Of a stretch of 40,568 nucleotides of DNA, positions 34,106 to 40,568 are shown piece by piece; position 1 is the stretch's first letter; each line of letters opens with the position of its first letter. The notes beneath the pieces are model-generated. The model worked only from the letters and a program-made list of their open reading frames with translations. It had not been told where the DNA came from and did not search any database. This DNA comes from Candidatus Omnitrophota bacterium (lineage in GTDB: Bacteria; Omnitrophota; Gorgyraeia; Gygaellales; Profunditerraquicolaceae). The stretch covers positions 1 through 40,568 of the forward strand of contig JAQTTQ010000008.1 of NCBI GenBank assembly GCA_028710685.1, written 5' to 3'. The position numbers and the translations under genes are program-made.

Positions 34106-34786
34106 TTAAATAGTAAGCCTTAAACCCGGGCTCATAGATGATGTTATTGAAAGGCTGGTTATAAATTTACCCTTAACAGAAGCCGGTCTAGCCTCAGTCA
34201 GGGCCTCAATTACCCTAGAGGCATTATCATAAAGCTTATCTTCGGCAAATGAAAGTTTGCCTACGGCTAAATGTACGCCCCCCTGCTTATCCACCCTAAA
34301 TTCCACCTTGCCCCTCTTTACATCTTCAATCGCCTTTAATATATCGTTAGTTACCGTACCCGTCTTAGGGCTGGGCATAAGTCCGCGCGGCCCCAGGACT
34401 TTACCAAGTTTACTAAGATCCTTCATCATCTCCGGGGTTGAAATAGCGCAATCAAAATCAAGAAAACCTCCTGCGACTTTTTCAATAAGCTCAAGTCCGC
34501 CGACATGATCGGCATTTGCGCCGCGGGCGATTCTCTCGTGTTCCCCTTTACAAAAGACTGCAACCCTGACCTTTTTACCGCTACCGTGAGGAAGGATAAC
34601 CGTACCGCGTACCATCTGGTCCGATTTCTTAGTATCAACCAATAAGTGGAAATGCAAATCTACGGAACTATCAAATTTAACAGGCGCCATTTTCTTCAAG
34701 CAGGCAATTGCTTCTTTAAGTTGGTAAATCTTCTCTTTATCTACCTGTTTAGCGGATTCCTTATACCTCTTACTGTGCTCTTTCAT
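34106..34786 (-). CDS. rplA: 50S ribosomal protein L1
   Basis: 226 aa; KFDSSVDLHFHL ... LGKVLGPRGLMPSPKTGTVTNDI ... EFRVDKQGGVHLAVGKLSF. Confidence 0.98.
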   Translation of the reverse strand: MKEHSKRYKESAKQVDKEKIYQLKEAIACLKKMAPVKFDSSVDLHFHLLVDTKKSDQMVRGTVILPHGSGKKVRVAVFCKGEHERIARGANADHVGGLELIEKVAGGFLDFDCAISTPEMMKDLSKLGKVLGPRGLMPSPKTGTVTNDILKAIEDVKRGKVEFRVDKQGGVHLAVGKLSFAEDKLYDNASRVIEALTEARPASVKGKFITSLSITSSMSPGLRLTI

Positions 34787-34794
34787 TCCTTCTC

Positions 34795-35226
34795 CTAGCC
34801 CTCGACAACAATACCCATACTACGGGCAGTCCCCGTAATAACCTTAATAGCCTGCTCCATATCTGAAGTATTTAAATCAGACATTTTCTGCTTAGCAATC
34901 TCTTCAACCTGTTTTCTTGTAACCTTGCCTATAATTTCCTTACCGCTTATACCGGATGCCTTAGCTAAATTAGCCGCACGCTTAAGCAAGACGGATGAAG
35001 GCGGACTCTTAATAATAAAGGTAAAGGTCCTGTCTTCATAAACGTTAATTACTACCGGCAGTATTAACCCGTCCCTGCCTTTAGTCTGGTCATTGAATTG
35101 TTTGCAAAACTGCATTATATTCACGCCGTGCTGCCCTAATGCCGGGCCCACCGGAGGCGCAGGGTTAGCCTGAGCCGCTGGAACATGCAGTTTAATTTGA
35201 GCCTTGATTGCCTTCTTAACCGCCAT
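34795..35226 (-). CDS. rplK: 50S ribosomal protein L11
   Basis: 143 aa; [35 protein letters not shown]. Confidence 0.98.
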   Translation of the reverse strand: MAVKKAIKAQIKLHVPAAQANPAPPVGPALGQHGVNIMQFCKQFNDQTKGRDGLILPVVINVYEDRTFTFIIKSPPSSVLLKRAANLAKASGISGKEIIGKVTRKQVEEIAKQKMSDLNTSDMEQAIKVITGTARSMGIVVEG

Positions 35227-35756
35227 TATATTTTCTCCACCTGCCAGTATTCTAATTCAACCGGCGTTGCCCTGCCAAATATAGAAACGCTAACCTTTAT
35301 CTTACCCTTTTCAGGATGTATCTCGTCGATTGTACCGTTGAAATTCTGGAATGGGCCATCAGTAACCCTTACCTGCTCGCCTTTCTCAAAAACAACTTTA
35401 GGGCTTGGTTTAACCTGCGTATCCTTAGTCTTTCTCAATATATTATCTACCTCTTCCTGGGGCAGCGGCATAGGTTTTTTTCCTAAGCCTATGAAACCTG
35501 TGACACCGGGGGAAGTTTTAACAAATAGGTAAGTTTTTTCATTGAGTTCCATCTCAACCAGAAGGTATCCGGGGAAAAATTTTCTCTGGGATATCTTCTT
35601 CTTGCCCGAACGGACTTCAGAAACCTGCTCAGTGGGGATAACCACGCTAGAGATAAGTTCCCCTAACCCGGAAACCGTAATCTTATTCTCCAAAGTCGCT
35701 TTGACCTTATCCTCTAGACCTGTTTGAGTATGAACGACGTACCAGCTTTTCATCAT
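35226..35756 (-). CDS. nusG: Transcription termination/antitermination factor NusG
   Basis: 176 aa; [21 protein letters not shown] ... [13 protein letters not shown] ... KOW motif [21 protein letters not shown]. Confidence 0.98.
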   Translation of the reverse strand: MMKSWYVVHTQTGLEDKVKATLENKITVSGLGELISSVVIPTEQVSEVRSGKKKISQRKFFPGYLLVEMELNEKTYLFVKTSPGVTGFIGLGKKPMPLPQEEVDNILRKTKDTQVKPSPKVVFEKGEQVRVTDGPFQNFNGTIDEIHPEKGKIKVSVSIFGRATPVELEYWQVEKI

Positions 35757-35944
35757 TTAAATAAAAGTGTTAATAATCTTGAGAGAACAACATCAATTAA
35801 TCCAATGAATATTCCCAATAAAACTGTAACTACTATTACAACTATAGTTGACGCCAGCAGTTCCCTGCGGGTACTCCAGGCTACCTTGCTTAATTCTACT
35901 CTTACCTCTTTCAAAAAACTTATCGGTCTTGCAAATATATTCAT
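35753..35944 (-). CDS. secE: Preprotein translocase subunit SecE
   Basis: 63 aa; FLKEVRVELSKVAWSTRRELLASTIVVIVVT plus one TM helix; upstream of nusG. Confidence 0.95.
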   Translation of the reverse strand: MNIFARPISFLKEVRVELSKVAWSTRRELLASTIVVIVVTVLLGIFIGLIDVVLSRLLTLLFK

Positions 35945-35972
35945 AAACTTACTTCTGCTCCCTTCAAAACTA

Positions 35973-36043
35973 CAGGAGCGGCAGGACTTGAACCTGCAGT
36001 CACGGTTTTGGAGACCGTTGGTTTGCCATTAACCGACGCCCCT
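35973..36043 (-). tRNA. tRNA-Trp (anticodon CCA)
   Basis: Cloverleaf on minus strand: AGGGGCG TC GGTT AATGGCA AACC A ACGGT CTCCAAA ACCGT GACT GCAGG TTCAAGT CCTGC CGCTCCT G; 3' CCA not encoded. Confidence 0.96.
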
Positions 36044-36049
36044 AGAAAA

Positions 36050-36199
36050 TTATTTTATCTCCTTATGAGGGGTATGCTTGTGACAGGACCTGCAAAACTT
36101 GCTGATCTCAAGCCTATCTTGATGCAATTTCTTATTCTTTGTCGTCGTATAGTTTCTATTCTTGCAAACCGTACACTCTAGTGTGATGATCTCTCGCAT
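36050..36199 (-). CDS. rpmG: 50S ribosomal protein L33 (Cys-containing zinc form)
   Basis: Not in the ORF track; reverse translation [49 protein letters not shown] (49 aa). Confidence 0.97.
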   Translation of the reverse strand: MREIITLECTVCKNRNYTTTKNKKLHQDRLEISKFCRSCHKHTPHKEIK

Positions 36200-36213
36200 A
36201 TATTAATCTTTTA

Positions 36214-36286
36214 AGCTGGAGACGAGAATTGAACTCGTGACCCCGTCCTTACCAAGGACGTGCTCTGCCAACTGAGCTACTCCAGC
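36214..36286 (-). tRNA. tRNA-Thr (anticodon GGT)
   Basis: Cloverleaf on minus strand: GCTGGAG TA GCTC AGTTGGCA GAGC A CGTCC TTGGTAA GGACG GGGTC ACGAG TTCAATT CTCGT CTCCAGC T; 3' CCA not encoded. Confidence 0.96.
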
Positions 36287-36340
36287 ATTTTGCTAAAAGC
36301 GCCTTAGTCGGCAACATTGAGAAAATAAAAAAACACCCCA

Positions 36341-36363
36341 TAAGAATTCTCCCAGAATTCTTA
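36341..36363 (-). repeat. Perfect inverted repeat TAAGAATTCT-GGG-AGAATTCTTA in the leader between promoter and tRNA-Thr
   Basis: 10-bp perfect arms, 3-nt loop; followed on the minus strand by TGGGGTG then T7. Confidence 0.85.
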
Positions 36364-36428
36364 GTTAAATTGATTTAGTTCCCTTACGATTTATGTATTG
36401 TAACTACAGAGATTTACGTAAGCAATAG

Positions 36429-36457
36429 AATATATACTAATTAAGTACAGTTGTCAA
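36429..36457 (-). promoter_or_regulatory. Sigma70-type promoter for the tRNA-Thr/rpmG/secE/nusG/ribosomal run
   Basis: Minus strand TTGACA (36452-36457), 17-nt spacer, TATATT (36429-36434) in the only sizeable intergenic region of the window. Confidence 0.88.
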
Positions 36458-36510
36458 GTATTTTTTGCTATTTTTATAGGATTGGTGAAGTGACTGCTTT
36501 TTAGGGAGAG

Positions 36511-37449
36511 CTATCTTCCCCTATTGACCCAATAATCAACGGTAATCTTCAGCCCCTGAGATAGGCTGTATTGCGGCTTATATCTCAATTTCAATTTCGC
36601 ATTTGATAAATCAGCAAGAGTCCTAAATACATCTCCGGCACGCTTCTTCAGAAAAATAGGTTTTATATTCTTGTTCAAAATGCCGTTAATCATCCCTGCT
36701 AAATCAAGCACCGAATAATCCTTTCCTGAGGCAACATTAAAGACGCCGTGATGCAAGCGGTTATTTCTTGCGGCAAGAAGGTTGGCATTAACTACATTTG
36801 AAACAAAGGTAAAATCACGCGATTGCCTTCCGTTTCCATAAATCGGCGGACGTTCATTATTCAAAATGGCGTTAATAAACTTAGGCACGACTACCGCATA
36901 TTCGTCATCCAGGGGCTGCCTAGGGCCAAAAACATTAAAATAGCGCAGGGCAATCGTAGGCAGCCTATAATGATGGCTGAATATCCTGCAGTAATACTCT
37001 CCGGATATTTTAGTTAATGCATAGGGAGATATAGGATTCGGGGATAAAGATTCCTTTTCCGGAAATCTTGAAACATCCCCGTAAACAGAACTTGAGGAAG
37101 CAAATACAAAACGCTTTACCTTATTTTCTTTCGCCGCCTCCAGCATATTAAAGGTGCCGTTAATATTAACCTCGTTATACTCCTTAGGGTTATGCATGGA
37201 CTTAGGCACACTTCTTAATGCTGCCTGGTGCAATACAAAATCTACCCCCCTGCAGGCCTTAGCGCAATCTGCCTTAGAACGGATATCTGCCTTTATAACT
37301 TCTATCTTTCCTTTTAAGTTATTTAAGTTTTCTTTTCTTCCGGTTGAAAAATTATCTAAAATCCTGACTGATTCCCCCCTCTTGGCTAATTCCTCAACAA
37401 TATGCGAACCGATAAAACCTGCGCCTCCGCTAACCAGAAATTTACTCAT
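36511..37449 (-). CDS. NAD-dependent UDP-sugar epimerase (SDR; GalE/WbpP-like)
   Basis: 312 aa; GGAGFIGSHIVEEL, HQAALRSVPKSM, SSSVYGD, SPYALTKISGEYY, ALRYFNVFGPRQ, GNGRQSRDFTFV. Confidence 0.88.
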   Translation of the reverse strand: MSKFLVSGGAGFIGSHIVEELAKRGESVRILDNFSTGRKENLNNLKGKIEVIKADIRSKADCAKACRGVDFVLHQAALRSVPKSMHNPKEYNEVNINGTFNMLEAAKENKVKRFVFASSSSVYGDVSRFPEKESLSPNPISPYALTKISGEYYCRIFSHHYRLPTIALRYFNVFGPRQPLDDEYAVVVPKFINAILNNERPPIYGNGRQSRDFTFVSNVVNANLLAARNNRLHHGVFNVASGKDYSVLDLAGMINGILNKNIKPIFLKKRAGDVFRTLADLSNAKLKLRYKPQYSLSQGLKITVDYWVNRGR

Positions 37450-38753
37450 AACCTTACAATATTCCTGTTTGCCTTACCTATATATACATTACGCGTATCA
37501 AATATGCTTTTTGCGTTATTTAGAATTAAACCGTAATCAAGGGAGGAATGGTTAGTGGCAATAATCGTACAATCAAATTTCTTCAAATTTGCTTTATTAA
37601 GCGCCAATGATTTAAGGTTCAGGTTAGGAAATTTCAAATAAGGGACTAGCGGATCGTGATAAGCTACCTGCGCCTTGGCCTTTCTTAGGATCTCGATTAT
37701 ATCCAAAGCAGGGGATTTCCTTAAATCCTTAATATCCTTTTTATAAGTAACCCCGACAAGCAGAACCTTAGAATTATGCAAGTTTATCCCCTTACCCTTA
37801 AGCACCGCCCCCACCCTTTTTACTACATATTCAGGCATAAAAGAGATTACATCCGATGCAAGCTTAATAAAACGGGAATTAAAACCGAACTTCTTTGCCT
37901 TCCAGTAAAGATAAAGAGGGTCTTTAGGTATGCAATGCCCTCCTACTCCCGGCCCGGGATAAAAAGGCATAAAACCAAAAGGCTTAGTGGATGCAGCGTC
38001 AATAACCTCCCAGATATCTATATTCATCTTATGCGCCATCATCGCCATTTCATCTACTAATCCTATATTAACAATGCGAAAGGTATTCTCTAATAACTTA
38101 GTTATTTCAGCAACACGGGTAGAAGAAACCATCACCGCCCTCTCTACGATTACCTCATAGACCGCCTTGCCCAATAAACCCGCATCCTTATTTACTCCTC
38201 CGATAATCTTAGGAATCTTAGAAACCGGGAACCTCAAGTTACCAGGGTCAATTCTCTCCGGGGAAAAACACAGGTAGAAATCCCTCCCATGCCTTAACCC
38301 TCTTTTTTCTAAAAGAGGGAGAATAACCTCTTCCGTGGTCCCGGGATAAGTAGTGCTTTCTAAGATAATTAAGCTGCCGCGCTTTAAATTACGGGAGATA
38401 GACTCAATCGCCTCTTTGATAAAGGAAATATCCGGATGGTACTTTCTTTTTAATGGGGTAGGCACGCAGACGATAATAACATCGGCATGTTTTAATGATT
38501 TAAAATCACCGCAAGGGATTAACCTGCCGGGCCTTAAAACTCCTCTCAATTCTTTAGAGGTAACATCACTTATATAAGTCTCTCTTTTCATAAGATGGGA
38601 AAGCCTATCCTTATCTATCTCCACCCCGAAAACTAAAAAACCCTTTTTGGCAAATTCTATGGCTAAAGGCAGGCCTACATAACCTAGGCCTACTACCGCC
38701 ACCTTAATCTCCTTTTTCTTTATGCTTTCTTTAAATTCATTCAAAAAACCCAT
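37446..38753 (-). CDS. Nucleotide-sugar dehydrogenase (UDP-GlcNAc/UDP-Glc 6-dehydrogenase family, WbpA-like)
   Basis: VAVVGLGYVGLPLAIEFAKKGF, VCVPTPL, ESTTYPGTTEEV, FSPERIDPG, PGPGVGGHCIPKDPLYL (catalytic Cys). Tracked ORF begins at 38822; MGFLNEF at 38753, preceded by GGAAGGAA, is the likelier start. Confidence 0.88.
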   Translation of the reverse strand: MGFLNEFKESIKKKEIKVAVVGLGYVGLPLAIEFAKKGFLVFGVEIDKDRLSHLMKRETYISDVTSKELRGVLRPGRLIPCGDFKSLKHADVIIVCVPTPLKRKYHPDISFIKEAIESISRNLKRGSLIILESTTYPGTTEEVILPLLEKRGLRHGRDFYLCFSPERIDPGNLRFPVSKIPKIIGGVNKDAGLLGKAVYEVIVERAVMVSSTRVAEITKLLENTFRIVNIGLVDEMAMMAHKMNIDIWEVIDAASTKPFGFMPFYPGPGVGGHCIPKDPLYLYWKAKKFGFNSRFIKLASDVISFMPEYVVKRVGAVLKGKGINLHNSKVLLVGVTYKKDIKDLRKSPALDIIEILRKAKAQVAYHDPLVPYLKFPNLNLKSLALNKANLKKFDCTIIATNHSSLDYGLILNNAKSIFDTRNVYIGKANRNIVRL

Positions 38754-38781
38754 TTCTGTTCCTTCCTCACCATTATTAAAC

Positions 38782-40568
38782 TTACTGAGCGCCTGAACGA
38801 GGCTTATTATAACTCTGATCAAAACTAAACTCTGCCTCAGGAAATGCCTTTAACCTGAATACGACGAATATCCCCGAGCCGTCATTTCTTTTATTGTTCA
38901 ACGTTAAATCAACCTCCCAACAATGCAAATCGCGCGAAATAGTGTATTCCTGCTCAAGGGAACCTTTCTTCACAAAGGCATTGCTGTCGTCTGTAAATGA
39001 TTTAAGATTATACCTCTGGTAGATGGAAAACCTCCATTTAGGATTAATCCGCCAGTTAAGACCTGCGGTAACCTGATTCTGTCCTTTTCTCTCATAGCGC
39101 TGCCCGATACCCAATGAGCGTTCAGGGGAAAAGTCAAAAATTATATCGTAATTTGCCTTCGAGAAACGATTATAATTTTCATAATCCGTATCTCCTTCAA
39201 TCCCCGAATGCTTATAAGTAGCGTCTCCTTCGATTCTTAACCAGGAATAAGGAAGTATCTTATATTTTAAGACTATATCTGAAAAAGTAGCCCCTCTTTT
39301 CTGGGTCCTATTAGGATTAGTTACGCTAATCTTAGTATCGTCATCTTGCCAATAATATTGACTTCCGTAAACTATGTGCGGAGAGAAATTATAGGTTGTG
39401 CTTATATTTATATCTATAAAATCAACTGTCTTTTCCTTCCCGTCAGCATCCTTCCTCTTGGTTTGCAGTTTATTTGACAAACCTATAGTAGCCGCATTGC
39501 TGGAAGTAAGCAGGTCCACCTCATCAATATATTTCAGGTTACGGCTGCTTACTGTGGGCGCATGATTATAAGAGTAGCTGATAGTAGGGGTAATGATATG
39601 CCTGAAACCATCAAGGTTCAGCCCCAAGGCATTAGTTTTAAAGTTAAAGAAACGGTAAAATTTAGTACTCAAATCCGCACCCACATAAAAGATAGTGTTA
39701 ACCGGCAATGTCTTGCCATTTGCCCCTTTATCATAGATAACCTGCCGATCCTTTAGAAAAGGCGTAAATTCGATAAAGGCTAGTTTCATAGGGAGGGAGA
39801 TCTTATTAATAATATCCAGTCTTGTCATGCTCAGGTCATCCGTGGTTACGGGAGACATGGAAGATTTTTTATTAAAGGAGGTAAAAACGGTATTATTTTC
39901 AAAATAGAGCGGCGTATTACCTAATTTTATATTAGGTAATACATATCTTATTTCCGGAAGTTTATCCAACTGGTCAAACCATTTATTCACGCGCTTCTGC
40001 GCCAATATATCGATACTGGAATAGCTGAAGCTATGATGGAATAAGGCGTAGGACAAAGGTTGGGTATCTTTTTCATACTCCCGGTAGAAATAATCTTTCA
40101 GGATATTGCTATTCCTATCGTAATACTTTCTACGGTCATCCCCGATTTTATAGAATTCCGATACAAAGTTTGTCTGATCTGAGATATCCCATTTATGGCG
40201 CCAGCGGATAAGATACCTCTGGAATTCAGTGCGCTGCGCGTTAGCGCCGAGGTCAGTCTTATCCGGATGTTCCTTTGAATAATAAAATTTAAAATCTCCC
40301 TTGCCCACATTAGGCGTAGCATAATTTGTACCAAAACCAGAACCGATACCAAGCTTGCTGCGGTAATCAAGGTAAATCCTGCCGCTGGCATAATCAGTAA
40401 AGGTATATTTCCAGGCGCTTAAGACATAAGGGCCCCAATCCTTTCTCTTCCCCGGCATAACCCTTACATGCATCATCGGATCCTCTAATACATGGTTAAA
40501 CCTGGGCAGGTACAATACCGGAACAGAGCCTAAATATAATACGTCTTCTTTAGTCTGAATCTTATCGC
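38782..40568 (-). CDS. lptD: LPS-assembly protein LptD/OstA, C-terminal beta-barrel part (5' end beyond the right edge)
   Basis: Open frame to the edge (DKIQTKEDVLYLGSVPVLYLPRFNHVLEDP...), many alternating aromatic beta-strands, SPERSLGIGQRYERKGQNQVTAGLNWRINPKWRFSIYQRYNLKS. Confidence 0.78.
   Translation of the reverse strand, partial: DKIQTKEDVLYLGSVPVLYLPRFNHVLEDPMMHVRVMPGKRKDWGPYVLSAWKYTFTDYASGRIYLDYRSKLGIGSGFGTNYATPNVGKGDFKFYYSKEHPDKTDLGANAQRTEFQRYLIRWRHKWDISDQTNFVSEFYKIGDDRRKYYDRNSNILKDYFYREYEKDTQPLSYALFHHSFSYSSIDILAQKRVNKWFDQLDKLPEIRYVLPNIKLGNTPLYFENNTVFTSFNKKSSMSPVTTDDLSMTRLDIINKISLPMKLAFIEFTPFLKDRQVIYDKGANGKTLPVNTIFYVGADLSTKFYRFFNFKTNALGLNLDGFRHIITPTISYSYNHAPTVSSRNLKYIDEVDLLTSSNAATIGLSNKLQTKRKDADGKEKTVDFIDINISTTYNFSPHIVYGSQYYWQDDDTKISVTNPNRTQKRGATFSDIVLKYKILPYSWLRIEGDATYKHSGIEGDTDYENYNRFSKANYDIIFDFSPERSLGIGQRYERKGQNQVTAGLNWRINPKWRFSIYQRYNLKSFTDDSNAFVKKGSLEQEYTISRDLHCWEVDLTLNNKRNDGSGIFVVFRLKAFPEAEFSFDQSYNKPRSGAQ

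Noticed and set aside
1975-34508. Many plus-strand ORFs of 60-150 aa (for example 4329..4697, 15567..15995, 16055..16546, 21802..22242, 22918..23364)
   Set aside because: All lie fully antisense to strongly supported conserved genes; no independent coding evidence.
35724-36032. Plus-strand 102-aa ORF
   Set aside because: Overlaps secE and tRNA-Trp on the opposite strand; its C-terminal part is a translation of the tRNA complement.
36287-36305. boxA-like antitermination sequence (GGCGCTTTTAGCAAAA on minus strand) upstream of tRNA-Thr
   Set aside because: Only a partial match to the boxA consensus; not supportable by eye.
36327-36363. Hairpin plus T7 as a standard intrinsic terminator
   Set aside because: Stem is AT-rich and 7 nt separate it from the T-run; termination here would silence the run below the promoter. 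Kept as a leader element of unknown function instead.
1-40568. CRISPR arrays, transposases, integrases, phage genes, toxin-antitoxin or defence systems
   Set aside because: No regularly spaced repeats or mobile/defence protein motifs seen; gene content is core housekeeping.

Overview
The window is almost entirely coding on the minus strand. From about 36.4 kb down to the left edge it holds one very dense gene run: tRNA-Thr(GGU), rpmG, tRNA-Trp(CCA), secE, nusG, rplKAJL, rpoBC, rpsLG, fusA, tuf, the S10/spc/alpha ribosomal genes (through rpoA and rplQ), and then, without a break, aspartate aminotransferase, a LeuC-like aconitase-family large subunit, PilT ATPase, a LeuD-like small subunit, NAD-type isocitrate dehydrogenase, malate dehydrogenase and a truncated dihydrolipoamide dehydrogenase. 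No intergenic gap in this run exceeds 28 nt. A near-consensus sigma70-type promoter (TTGACA-N17-TATATT) sits just upstream of tRNA-Thr. To the right are envelope genes: an SDR epimerase, a UDP-sugar dehydrogenase and a partial LptD/OstA. The organism is a Gram-negative-type bacterium, possibly PVC/Omnitrophota-like (inference only). I see no CRISPR array, transposon, phage or defence system. The most interesting points are: (1) the apparent ~36 kb promoter-to-edge operon joining transcription, translation and TCA-type genes; (2) an EF-Tu whose switch I lacks the usual RGITI motif; (3) pilT lying between the two aconitase-family subunits; (4) a perfect hairpin in the leader of the operon; (5) no intergenic room for the classical r-protein autoregulatory leaders; (6) a long charged C-terminal tail on L17. 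I found no clear evidence for a wholly new system.
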